From Lachnospiraceae bacterium (lineage in GTDB: Bacteria > Bacillota_A > Clostridia > Lachnospirales > Lachnospiraceae), in the NCBI GenBank assembly GCA_017416505.1, contig JAFQCI010000146.1:11055-75054 (forward strand): a stretch of 64,000 nt of DNA, given 5' to 3'. Position 1 is the first letter of the stretch; every line of letters starts with the position of its first letter. Below, piece by piece: positions 45,883 through 53,992 of this stretch. Position numbers and translations under genes: made by a program. Under the pieces are notes generated by a model, which did no database searches, had not been told where the DNA came from, and was given only the letters and a program-made list of their open reading frames with translations.

Positions 45883-45956
45883 TAGGTAATTGCAAAACTA
45901 TAATATTCTATTATTATAAGAGTGATACAAGTTTTGAATAGTTTCACAATTACCTA
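45883..45956. repeat. 74-bp inverted-repeat element between znuB and the next gene
   Basis: Arms TAGGTAATTG-CA-AAACTAT and ATAGTTT-CA-CAATTACCTA, 19 bp each with a 2-bp mismatch, around an AT-rich centre. No clear target duplication. Confidence 0.55.
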
Positions 45957-45983
45957 ATTTCTGAACTTCTCAGGTATGCTTCC

Positions 45984-46781
45984 CTATGTTCTATCCATCG
46001 CGGTGTTTTCCATAGTATCTTCTGTATCGGTCTCTGTTGTATCTCCATTATGGTACTCATATGCCCATTGGTTCCATATTTCTTTATAATTTTTATCTGG
46101 TTTATAATATTTCCCATCTACCACTATATCTTCGGAACCAAATCCTAAACTATGTTCTGTTCCGTCTTTCATTTTTATGGTTATGCAGGTATCACATCGG
46201 AATGTAGGATATTTTACCGATTTCACTTCGATGCTTTTTAGAATACCCATTACTTCTGATATCCTTTCACTATTTTCATGATTCAATCTAATGGTAATAT
46301 GTGTAGATGTAATTAGTTCCATAGAAGAAATGTCTGATTCATTTATATCTGCTACAGGATTTACTGTGTTATACTTATTTACCAGTTCTCTAAATAGTTC
46401 TATGTTATAATCATCTGGCGTAAAATGGTTTCCATCAATAAGCATATCCTCTCCAACTAAATGAATGCTATGCTTTGTTCCATCCTCCATAGTTATGTCT
46501 ATATGTGTTCCACATCCTTTTATTTCTGTGTCTCTTGATGGCTTTGCTTCGATGTTTTTCAATATATTCAGTACCTCTGACAATTCTTCCACATCCTGGT
46601 CGTTAAATGCAACATAAGTTTGCAAAGATACTACCATAATTTCCATATAGGAAATATCTTCTGCTTCCATGTTTGCGATGAGTTCTATACCCGAAATCAC
46701 TTCCTTCCTTTTCTGACACATAAAGATTCCTGCTACTATTAAAAGAATTACTACTATGATTTTCATCCATGTTCTCTTCAT
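45984..46781 (-). CDS. Membrane-anchored protein with two homologous domains, unknown function
   Basis: 265 aa. One N-terminal span (IIVVILLIVAGIFMC) and then two related domains of about 100 residues: first EAEDISYMEIMV ... GTHIDITMEDGTKHSIHLVG ... DGNHFTPDD, second NESDISSMELIT ... DTCITIKMKDGTEHSLGFGS ... DGKYYKPDK. The protein is thus an internal duplication. Start 46781 has GGGAGG upstream. Likely outside the membrane. I do not recognise the domain. Confidence 0.65.
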   Translation of the reverse strand: MKRTWMKIIVVILLIVAGIFMCQKRKEVISGIELIANMEAEDISYMEIMVVSLQTYVAFNDQDVEELSEVLNILKNIEAKPSRDTEIKGCGTHIDITMEDGTKHSIHLVGEDMLIDGNHFTPDDYNIELFRELVNKYNTVNPVADINESDISSMELITSTHITIRLNHENSERISEVMGILKSIEVKSVKYPTFRCDTCITIKMKDGTEHSLGFGSEDIVVDGKYYKPDKNYKEIWNQWAYEYHNGDTTETDTEDTMENTAMDRT

Positions 46782-46960
46782 AAAACCCCCTCCCTTCAGC
46801 ACTTTCTAATTCTTAAGTATTTTTTAATGCCCCTATTCACTTATATTCACAACTTTTGCAAGGAAATATTACAGTTTTTTAATATTTATGCACGTAGCAA
46901 TTTGTAGATATCATGGAGCAAAATACCTTTGAACCCCAACATCATATTTATAGGTAATTA

Positions 46961-47112
46961 AAAAAGCCCGGCACCTTATCCAAGTGACTTCATCGCATCT
47001 CTTTCAACAGATACGAATCCCCACCCAGACAAGATACCAGGCTGATTTACATTTCAAACATATACCCAAAACCTATTTAAAACTGTTTACAGTTTCAAAT
47101 TGCCGGCTTTTT
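46961..47112 (-). ncRNA. Possible structured RNA or 3' element after the SEC-C gene
   Basis: The 343-bp gap 46782-47124 is closed by complementary ends: AGCCGGCA (minus strand of 47101-47108) and TGCCGGGCT (minus strand of 46965-46973), each next to T runs. Inside are AAACTG/CAGTTT and TCGTATCT/AGATGCGA hairpins. Terminal pairing about 150 nt apart followed by a U run is seen in some small RNAs. It may also be a plain terminator with an insert. Identity unknown. Confidence 0.35.
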
Positions 47113-47124
47113 ATTGTTATTCTT

Positions 47125-47631
47125 TTAATTATCTTTACCACAACATTGTTTGTACTTCTTACCACTGCCACATGGACATGGTTCATTTCTTCCAACCTTC
47201 GCTGGCTTAACAATAGTAGTAGATAATTTAGATTCTTTATATAATTCTTTTCTTCTTTCAGGAGTGATTAATGTTTCCCATTCTTCTAATGTATATAACC
47301 ATTCTGCTCTCGCACCAACCATGTTATAATACAATTTTTCAAGGTCGATATCCAAAGAAACAGTAGTATCCTTATCCATAGTTTCAATTGGGTTTGGAGT
47401 CTTTAAACTGTCATTAATTCCATCAAGGAATCCAACCATTAAGCTGATGGTAGTTTCATACTTCTTCGCAAGTTCTTCTACCGTACCAGTTACTACCTCA
47501 GTCGGATTTGCTAATAATTGTTTATATATTCCTTGTTCTACTTGGAAATAATTTAACCAAAATTGTTGTCCCTCTTTTGTGTTATCGTCAAAACGATATG
47601 CGTAATCACGCCATTCTTGTAATAATGCCAT
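47125..47631 (-). CDS. SEC-C motif protein
   Basis: 168 aa. The last 20 residues are a SEC-C zinc motif, [19 protein letters not shown], the same as at the end of SecA. The body is helical (QRDYAYRF-like start, [18 protein letters not shown]). Such small proteins occur widely in clostridia; the motif binds zinc and may contact SecB, ribosomes or nucleic acid, but no role is established. Follows a MITE-containing gap. Confidence 0.75.
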   Translation of the reverse strand: MALLQEWRDYAYRFDDNTKEGQQFWLNYFQVEQGIYKQLLANPTEVVTGTVEELAKKYETTISLMVGFLDGINDSLKTPNPIETMDKDTTVSLDIDLEKLYYNMVGARAEWLYTLEEWETLITPERRKELYKESKLSTTIVKPAKVGRNEPCPCGSGKKYKQCCGKDN

Positions 47632-47758
47632 AATATTTATACCATCCTTCGTTCGTTAAAATAATAATAGTTATCCTATTCAGTATAGCAAAGCTTGTCG
47701 CTTTTTTCAACTATTTTATCTGAAATTCTTATCCGAATCCTTAAGTAGTTAAGTTTTT

Positions 47759-47901
47759 GTTACTGTACACACAGCACCAAAACATTTACTGTTTTGGTGC
47801 GTAAGAATATAATTCAGGTGTTCGCAGGCTCCTTTTGCGAAGCAAAACTTTAAATGAGCCTGCGAATCGTTACTGTTCACGAGGTACGAGTGTACAGTAA
47901 C
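47759..47901. mobile_element. 143-bp miniature element with exact 8-bp target duplication
   Basis: Ends GTTACTGTACAC and GTGTACAGTAAC are perfect inverted copies. Between them lie hairpins GCACCAAAACA/TGTTTTGGTGC and TTCGCAGGCTC/GAGCCTGCGAA, then a nested 33-bp palindrome at the right end that matches 23377-23409. Flanked by AAGTTTTT at 47751-47758 and AAGTTTTT at 47902-47909. No ORF. A second copy in the other orientation lies at 63862. Confidence 0.88.
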
Positions 47902-47915
47902 AAGTTTTTTCTTTC

Positions 47916-48075
47916 TTATGTATATCCTTCCTCTTTTTTGGTAACAATATAGATGTCTGATAAGTAACCATCAGACATCTGCATACGAAAATACTTTTCC
48001 CCCTCTTAGTATTTATCGTATGCTATCCTCCCCTTTTTTTCGTAAAGTCCATCCGTTTGTGATGGACTTTTTTAT
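47916..48075 (-). other. Hairpin-rich stretch with a 22-codon ORF
   Basis: On the minus strand: stem AAAGTCCATC/GATGGACTTT (48044-48070), then GCATACGA ... TCGTATGC enclosing GAGGGGGA (a possible ribosome site), then ATG at 47984 opening MQMSDGYLSDIYIVTKKEEG to TAA at 47916, whose codons include a 10-bp palindrome AGATGTCTGA/TCAGACATCT. It may encode a tiny peptide or be only a structured element. The rest of the 570-bp gap is the 143-bp mobile element and the promoter of the next gene. Confidence 0.35.
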
Positions 48076-48094
48076 TGAATTGATATTGATACGA

Positions 48095-48123
48095 TTGACG
48101 TTTCTTCTTTCATTGGCTATACT
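48095..48123 (+). promoter_or_regulatory. Promoter of the 70-aa membrane protein gene
   Basis: TTGACG (48095-48100), 17 nt, TATACT (48118-48123); leader about 75 nt. Confidence 0.65.
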
Positions 48124-48201
48124 GATTATATTATAATAATGTTCGGGGCAGGGGGTATCTTGCTCCATGGTACCTAATGATAATAAAAAAGGAGTATCAA
48201 T

Positions 48202-48414
48202 GTGAAAGCGAAAAAAATTCTTTCTATTTTTTGTATTGCATTAATTTTGTTTTTATTCGGCTGTACGTTATTTCTAGCAATTACAAACAGCCCTTACTTT
48301 ATGGGATGTTTATTCCTAAGTTTTATTGTGCCTGTCATTATCTACATTTTTGTATGGCTTTATAAACTTACACATCCGGCGAAAGATAATGCGGAAGAAA
48401 ACAAGCAAAAATAA
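48202..48414 (+). CDS. Small two-span membrane protein
   Basis: 70 aa with two membrane segments (ILSIFCIALILFLFGCTLFL, GCLFLSFIVPVIIYIFVWLY) and a charged tail (AKDNAEENKQK). The start is GTG at 48202 with AAGGAG 8-9 nt upstream; an overlapping ATG is out of frame. It has its own promoter and a strong terminator. Function unknown. Confidence 0.6.
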   Translation: MKAKKILSIFCIALILFLFGCTLFLAITNSPYFMGCLFLSFIVPVIIYIFVWLYKLTHPAKDNAEENKQK

Positions 48415-48427
48415 AATTCTGAAACTT

Positions 48428-48466
48428 AAAAATGGAAGGTGTCAATAAAACGCACCTTCCATTTTT
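48428..48466. terminator. Terminator after the 70-aa gene
   Basis: Perfect 14-bp stem AAAAATGGAAGGTG/CACCTTCCATTTTT, 11-nt loop; usable on both strands. Confidence 0.8.
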
Positions 48467-48579
48467 AGTTTAAAGGATATCCCTATCATTAACCTTTTCA
48501 TCATAGATATATGGCTATTTGAAAGTAAATCTGCATCACCCTATTTCTATGATGAAGGCATTGAATCATCCAGGTTAAT

Positions 48580-49758
48580 TTAGAAATCTACTTCTTTTCC
48601 GTAATAGATATAAGTAAATAATTTCTCCATAGTAGCTGGGTCGATTGGTCTTGGATTAGAACCAGTACAAGCATCTCCTACTGCATTCTCTGCAATAGTA
48701 GCTATCTTTTCCTTAAATTCTTCTTCGATAATTCCAAATTCTTTTAATGTATTTGGAATTTCCATTGCATTATTTAAGGATATAATCTTATCACACAATC
48801 CTTGAACACACTCGTCCACAGTTCCTTCGATACCGATAGAATTTGCAATTTCTGCATATCTCTTAGCAGTAGCAGCATCTTTCGCATTATATTTAATAAC
48901 ATATGGAAGGTACATAGCATTGGCAAGACCATGTGTAATATGACCTGTAGAGAACGCTGCTCCTGTCTTATGTGCCATGGAATGCACAATTCCTAAAAGT
49001 GCATTTGAGAATGCCATACCAGCTAAACATTGTCCGTAATGCATTACTTCACGGCTTTCCATATCTCCGCCATAGGACTTTAATAAGTCGCTATCTACGA
49101 TTTGAATGGCCTTAATTGCAAGAGGGTCTGTAAATACAGTATGTAAAGTAGAAACATATGCTTCAATAGCATGAGTCAAAGCATCCATACCAGTGTATGC
49201 AGTAAGATGTTTTGGCATAGTTTCTGCTAATGCAGGGTCTACGATGGCAACATCTGGTGTAATATTAAAGTCTGCCAATGGATACTTAATTCCTTTCGCA
49301 TAATCTGTGATAACAGAGAATGCTGTAACTTCTGTAGCAGTACCTGAGGTAGAAGGTATCGCACAGAATTTCGCTTTCGTTCTAAGAGTCGGGAAATTAA
49401 ATGGTGTAATCAAATCTTCGAAGGTAGTTTCCGGATATTCATAAAATGCCCACATAGCCTTCGCTGCATCAATCGGAGAACCGCCACCCATGGAAATAAT
49501 CCAATCCGGTTCAAATTCTCTCATCATTTCTGCACCCTTCATAACTGTTTCAACAGATGGGTCCGGTTCCACATTTTCGAATAATTTCGTTTCGATTCCG
49601 GCTTCTTTCAAATACCCCAATGCCTTATCAACAAAACCAAATCGTTTCATGGAACCACCGCCTAATACTAAGACAGCTTTCTTACCCTTTAAATTCTTAA
49701 GTTCTGCTAATGAATCCTTTCCATAATACACGTCTCTAGGTAATGTAAATCTACTCAT
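48580..49758 (-). CDS. Iron-containing alcohol dehydrogenase (butanol dehydrogenase type)
   Basis: 392 aa, class III Fe-ADH. NAD(P) loop GGGSPIDAAKAMWAF, substrate/metal region IPSTSGTATEVT, Fe ligands in YTGMDALTHAIEAY, and GIVHSMAHKTGAAF and HGLANAMYLPYVI with further His residues. The full family length fits the YugJ/BdhA group that reduces butyraldehyde or acetaldehyde. Codon use is close to optimal. Substrate not certain. Confidence 0.92.
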   Translation of the reverse strand: MSRFTLPRDVYYGKDSLAELKNLKGKKAVLVLGGGSMKRFGFVDKALGYLKEAGIETKLFENVEPDPSVETVMKGAEMMREFEPDWIISMGGGSPIDAAKAMWAFYEYPETTFEDLITPFNFPTLRTKAKFCAIPSTSGTATEVTAFSVITDYAKGIKYPLADFNITPDVAIVDPALAETMPKHLTAYTGMDALTHAIEAYVSTLHTVFTDPLAIKAIQIVDSDLLKSYGGDMESREVMHYGQCLAGMAFSNALLGIVHSMAHKTGAAFSTGHITHGLANAMYLPYVIKYNAKDAATAKRYAEIANSIGIEGTVDECVQGLCDKIISLNNAMEIPNTLKEFGIIEEEFKEKIATIAENAVGDACTGSNPRPIDPATMEKLFTYIYYGKEVDF

Positions 49759-50077
49759 AATATGTATCCTCCCAATATATAATTTTTAAGCCGCCGACAA
49801 CTTACCATTAAAAGAACAAAAAGTCTAACAAAAATACTGCCTGTCCTTATTTGCACCGAATATGCCCACCGATGTTCTTATACTTGCATATGCCTATTTC
49901 TATGAAACAAGTGCGAACCATCTCGGTTCATTGCTGCCAGTTATGTGTATATTCTACTATATTTGCGAGAAATTTTCAATTACTTTATCTATTTTTTCAA
50001 ATATATTTTAAATTATTTTTCATTTCAACCGTATTATTGTTTCTATTTTTGCATTTTTACGAAATATTCCGACAATT
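49759..50077 (-). promoter_or_regulatory. Leader of the alcohol dehydrogenase gene
   Basis: 319 bp without an ORF. A ribosome site GGGAGG is close to the start, and a GAACC/GGTTC hairpin lies at 49915-49929. No Rex palindrome (TTGTTAA/TTAACAA) and no known riboswitch core is seen. Confidence 0.35.
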
Positions 50078-50254
50078 CTATACAAATTTATTTAATTCTT
50101 CATTATATTCAAACCCAATGCTCTGTAACGTTTTTTTAATTTCCTCTGATTCTACCTGCAAATCATCGCAAAGTAAATCCAGGTTTTTATAATAATCCCT
50201 AAGTTTTGTATTAACCACACTCAACAACATCATCGGTTCTTTCGGTAAACTCAT
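50078..50254 (-). CDS. DUF4250-type small protein
   Basis: 58 aa, ATG 50254 with AAGGAAA upstream. MSLPKEPMMLLSVVNTKLRD, DLLCDDLQVESEEIKKTL and IGFEYNEELNKFV match the small DUF4250 family of clostridia. The family is known only as conserved; its pattern suggests a helix-turn-helix. It follows a stand-alone receiver gene by 18 bp and is likely in the same transcript. Confidence 0.8.
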   Translation of the reverse strand: MSLPKEPMMLLSVVNTKLRDYYKNLDLLCDDLQVESEEIKKTLQSIGFEYNEELNKFV

Positions 50255-50272
50255 TTTATTTTCCTTCCCAAA

Positions 50273-50668
50273 TTACTCAATTAGTTCAAGCTTTTTCATG
50301 ATTTTTTGGAATTTATCCATATCAATAGGCTTTGTAATATAGGCATCATGCTCTTTTCCGTTTTCATCAATCGGAGCTTCTGTTTCATTTAATGCACTGG
50401 TAATAATTACCTTGGCTCTTTTTTCTTTTGAAATTCCATTTTTCCGCTCAATATCACGGATTACGGTCAATGCCTTATACCCATCTACCTTCGGCATCAT
50501 AATATCCAAACAAACCAAATCAAAAAGAACGCCTTCCTTCATTCTTTTTGCAAAAAGGTCGACTACTTCCATCCCATTTTCAGCGGCTTCCACCTCACCA
50601 AACTTTGACAAAAATTTCGAAAGAAATTTTCTGCTTGCCATATCGTCTTCTGCTATTAATATCCTCAT
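50273..50668 (-). CDS. Stand-alone response regulator receiver
   Basis: 131 aa. Acidic pair IAEDD, phospho-Asp in LVCLDIMMPKVDG, Thr/Ser in ITSAL and Lys in ITKPID; no output domain. AGGAGG lies 6 nt before ATG. It may serve as a phosphoryl shuttle or an effector by itself (CheY/Spo0F-like). Possible donors in the window are the hybrid kinase at 15429 and others elsewhere. Confidence 0.88.
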   Translation of the reverse strand: MRILIAEDDMASRKFLSKFLSKFGEVEAAENGMEVVDLFAKRMKEGVLFDLVCLDIMMPKVDGYKALTVIRDIERKNGISKEKRAKVIITSALNETEAPIDENGKEHDAYITKPIDMDKFQKIMKKLELIE

Positions 50669-50694
50669 TGTAATCCTCCTAACATTTCATAAAC

Positions 50695-51288
50695 CTATGG
50701 AACAACTGCAATCAGCTTCATCAATTTTTCTACGGTTTCTAACATCTCATCCTTCAATGATTTTTCATGCTGAATTACTCTTCGGTTTAGAATCATACCA
50801 TTCATTACACTAATTAAAATATCGGACAATTCCTCTGTTGTAAAAATATCTTTAATCTCATTTTTTTCAAGACCTTCTTTTATCAACTGTCTTAATACTT
50901 TATCCCTATCCTGGATACAATTCGTAACCAGTTCTCTCGTATCTGCATTATGCAATAATTCCTCATAATTCAAAATAACAGCGGTGATTTCTTTATAATT
51001 CTCATAATATGTAGCATATGCATTAAAGAAATCTTTTATTTTGGAAATAGATGAGGAGTCTTTGGATAATACTGTCTGACGGATACTCTTATCAAACTTA
51101 ACAAAAGTTTCCACGACCGCAACCAACACCTCTCCTATTCCTCCAAATAATTTATAAATCATTGCCTCAGAAATATTAGACCGATAGGATAAATGCTTCA
51201 TAGATAAAGCAGATAAACCAGAATCACTAATTAGTTCGATTGCAGAAACAATGATATAATCTCTTTGGGAAATATTATTTTCTTCCAT
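50695..51288 (-). CDS. TetR-family regulator
   Basis: 197 aa. N-terminal HTH: DYIIVSAIELISDSGLSALS, MKHLSYRSNISEAMIYKLFG. The C-terminal helical ligand part is variable. The start at 51288 has GGGGG 7-8 nt upstream; the frame goes on to 51354. Ligand and target unknown; it lies just upstream of the receiver gene on the same strand. Confidence 0.85.
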   Translation of the reverse strand: MEENNISQRDYIIVSAIELISDSGLSALSMKHLSYRSNISEAMIYKLFGGIGEVLVAVVETFVKFDKSIRQTVLSKDSSSISKIKDFFNAYATYYENYKEITAVILNYEELLHNADTRELVTNCIQDRDKVLRQLIKEGLEKNEIKDIFTTEELSDILISVMNGMILNRRVIQHEKSLKDEMLETVEKLMKLIAVVP

Positions 51289-51385
51289 ATTTTTACCCCC
51301 ACTTTTTATGTCTGCGTTTCTTATCATTATAATAATTTTTCTGATGTTTTTCAAGCTTCAATCATTATGTTTGTGAATAATCTAG

Positions 51386-52270
51386 TTAGATGATGATAAT
51401 TTCGTTTGTTTTTCTTAAATAATAATAGACATGGTCTGATAAAAATTCCTCTCTCGATACCACTGTTTGATTGGCTTCCTGCACAATGGTTTCAAGATAA
51501 TCTTTATCAAATTCTTGACGAACCGGCAACAGCAATACCTCATGAACGCTGCTGGGTAGAATATAGATATCTGACTCCCACTCTTGGGATAAACTTTTTA
51601 GTGCATCTTCATATAGAATGCAAGAAGCACCATTGATTCCAATGGAATTTGTCAATACAAATAAAGGCACTGTCATGGAATGTTCCAAATTAATATACTC
51701 CTCTAATACTTTCGTAAGTGACTCTACTTTCATTGGGAATAACATAGGTGTATTGATGCTGGCCAACGCCTTTAACTCTTCCATGGTAACATTCCACAGA
51801 TTCATCATGGCATTTGTAACCAATACCGTTGCAATTCCCTTTTCATCTTTTTGTGCCAATACCCGAAAGGTAACTGCCAAATCCTGAATTCGATAAAAAG
51901 GACAGTCTTTTAAAAGTATCTGATTGCTTTTATAATTCACAATCCGGTAAAAAATAGAACCTTTAACAAACTCATAAGAATTGAAATCCTCTGGTTCTAC
52001 TTCGAAATTTTCCGGCGGATTGTTTATATATATGTAATATATTTCTTTTACGATACTCTCAAAATCCCGTCCTTCCTGGTATTGTTTAAAATAAGAATTT
52101 AGGTAAATAGTAGGGGAAACATTTTGATTTCTTCCAATGATACTAAGCCCATCCAATACTACTCCATTGTTCTTTCGCACCTTGCGTATGGTTATATCAT
52201 AAGACTCCGGTTCTTCGATATGTTTTAAGATTTGTTCTTTGACTTGTAATAAAAACTCTTGATAGGTCAT
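51386..52270 (-). CDS. DUF5688 family protein
   Basis: 294 aa, soluble. MTYQEFLLQVKEQI, VRKNNGVVLDGLSI, PTIYLNSYFKQYQEGRDFE and ITNSIGINGAS-like LTNSIGINGASCILYED match the DUF5688 family, widely found (often many copies) in Lachnospiraceae. No function is known. AAAGGAAG lies before ATG. Confidence 0.8.
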   Translation of the reverse strand: MTYQEFLLQVKEQILKHIEEPESYDITIRKVRKNNGVVLDGLSIIGRNQNVSPTIYLNSYFKQYQEGRDFESIVKEIYYIYINNPPENFEVEPEDFNSYEFVKGSIFYRIVNYKSNQILLKDCPFYRIQDLAVTFRVLAQKDEKGIATVLVTNAMMNLWNVTMEELKALASINTPMLFPMKVESLTKVLEEYINLEHSMTVPLFVLTNSIGINGASCILYEDALKSLSQEWESDIYILPSSVHEVLLLPVRQEFDKDYLETIVQEANQTVVSREEFLSDHVYYYLRKTNEIIII

Positions 52271-52436
52271 AACTTCCTTTCTAGCAGAAATAAAAAAGGA
52301 TGTTTATGAAATGCTAGTAAAATTACTATTTTATACTACCATAATTCCCCATTTTTTTCAAGTCCTATTTCTTTTGCATTTTCTGCCACTTCATAGTATA
52401 ATCTCTCATAAAGACTACGAAAGAAGGGATTTTCTT

Positions 52437-53114
52437 ATGCCACCGATTACAAATGACTGGGCTCCTATGTTTGAGCCTGAATACAGCAAACCATATTACA
52501 GAAAACTATATAAGCAAATCATTGAAGAATATAACAACGGAAGTTATGTTTTCCCACCGGCAGATGATATTTTCAATGCCTTTCATCTTACCCCATTAAA
52601 AGATGTAAAATGCGTTATTTTAGGTCAGGACCCTTATCATGACATCAATCAGGCTCATGGGCTTAGTTTCTCTGTAAAACCTGGAGTGAAAATTCCCCCT
52701 TCTCTTCAGAATATCTTTACTGAGTTACATGACGACTTAGACTTAAAAATACCTAACAACGGATACCTTGTAAAATGGGCTGAGCAGGGAGTCTTACTTC
52801 TTAACACGGTATTAACGGTTCGTGCCCATCAGGCAAACTCCCACCGTGGCATTGGCTGGGAAGAATTTACGGATGCTGCCATTCGTATTTTAAACGAACA
52901 GGATAGACCTATCGTTTTCTTGCTCTGGGGAAAACCGGCAATGATGAAAGCTTCCATGCTAAATAACCCGAAACACTTAATTCTTACTGCTCCACATCCA
53001 AGTCCACTTTCTGCCTACAGAGGATTCTTTGGATGTAAACATTTCAGTAAAGCCAATGACTTTTTACAAGAACAAGGCGTTGCTCCAATTGACTGGCAGA
53101 TTGAAGATATTTAA
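52437..53114 (+). CDS. ung: Uracil-DNA glycosylase
   Basis: 225 aa, family 1 UDG. Removes uracil from DNA. Catalytic Asp in LGQDPYHD, the leucine loop HPSPLSAYRGFFGCKHF with its His, and LLWGKPA. The start at 52437 has GAAGGGA 6-7 nt upstream; the open frame begins at 52311 but that part is not coding-like. A mobile palindrome is inserted directly behind the stop codon. Confidence 0.96.
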   Translation: MPPITNDWAPMFEPEYSKPYYRKLYKQIIEEYNNGSYVFPPADDIFNAFHLTPLKDVKCVILGQDPYHDINQAHGLSFSVKPGVKIPPSLQNIFTELHDDLDLKIPNNGYLVKWAEQGVLLLNTVLTVRAHQANSHRGIGWEEFTDAAIRILNEQDRPIVFLLWGKPAMMKASMLNNPKHLILTAPHPSPLSAYRGFFGCKHFSKANDFLQEQGVAPIDWQIEDI

Positions 53115-53140
53115 GTAACTGTTCACATGTGAACAGTCAC
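53115..53140. mobile_element. 26-bp palindromic miniature element at the ung stop codon
   Basis: Arms GTAACTGTTCAC and GTGAACAGTCAC. Flanks ATATTTAA (53107-53114, including the stop codon) and AGATTTAA (53141-53148) agree at 7 of 8 positions. Confidence 0.7.
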
Positions 53141-53194
53141 AGATTTAAGGCTGTGAATTGCTGCTTTCTCATGTTTTTTGTATGGTAAAACATA

Positions 53195-53238
53195 AAATGT
53201 GGTACCGATTTCTTACTTATAGATTCGGTACCACATTT
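53195..53238. terminator. Terminator after ung
   Basis: Perfect 14-bp stem AAATGTGGTACCGA/TCGGTACCACATTT with a 16-nt loop and T-rich tail. Confidence 0.8.
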
Positions 53239-53289
53239 ATTGTTTTACAGAACAATTTTTCCTCTCAATACTTTAAGAGTCACAAAATT

Positions 53290-53315
53290 GCTACTGTTCA
53301 CACGTGAACAGTAAC
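53290..53315. mobile_element. 26-bp palindromic miniature element
   Basis: Arms CTACTGTTCAC and GTGAACAGTAAC. No direct repeat is visible at its ends, unlike its relatives. Confidence 0.55.
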
Positions 53316-53342
53316 GTTAGACCTTTTGGGTCTATTATCACA

Positions 53343-53900
53343 TTATCGATTGTTTGCACCAGTGGCAGTTCCACTATTTTGTGTACTGGTTGAATTTATA
53401 GTATATTCTTCAAGTTCTCCGGATTTATCATTTTTAAGATAAATCTTTCCTGTATCACGGTCTACCCAGTATTCACCTAATCTGCTGCCTTCTCCGGAAG
53501 TTACATCATATAATTCAAACTGATATCCATATCTTCCATTTTGATATTGGTTTAAGTCTTTGTTTTCATTTCTTACTTCATATCTGCCTGAATTATTTGC
53601 TCCCTGCATGGTACTCATAAAATAGTCATGAGCATCTTCGTAACTTGAAAAACCATTAAAATTTGCGCCTAGCATATCGCCTGCTGCATTCCCTAAGTCA
53701 CCCACTGCATCACCAACATCTTCTACTGCATTTCCTAAATCATTTCCTACATTAGAACCGGTGTTATTAGTACCATTTTGGTCCTGACTATTTTTGTCTG
53801 TAGCACTATTGACATTATTACGTCCGCATCCCGTTAATGTGAAGGAATATACAAGCATCATAACGGCTGCCACTAAGATTGCTTTGTTTCTTGTTTTCAT
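53343..53900 (-). CDS. Small lipoprotein of unknown function
   Basis: 185 aa. Lipobox VYSFTLTGC gives an outer-leaflet lipoprotein. The N-terminal 70 residues are Asn/Gly/Asp-rich and low in complexity (GNDLGNAVEDVGDAVGDLGN, a short repeat), followed by a compact domain with YGYQFELYDVTSGEGSRLGE and YWVDRDTGKIYLKND. I do not recognise it. Convergent to ung and downstream of the subtilase gene on the same strand. Confidence 0.7.
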   Translation of the reverse strand: MKTRNKAILVAAVMMLVYSFTLTGCGRNNVNSATDKNSQDQNGTNNTGSNVGNDLGNAVEDVGDAVGDLGNAAGDMLGANFNGFSSYEDAHDYFMSTMQGANNSGRYEVRNENKDLNQYQNGRYGYQFELYDVTSGEGSRLGEYWVDRDTGKIYLKNDKSGELEEYTINSTSTQNSGTATGANNR

Positions 53901-53992
53901 GAAATACTCTCCTTTATAACTTATTTTTCATAAAGTAGTATTTCCTGATTTCACTATTTTATCATGATATTTTCTTTCTATTTTTTGGTAAG

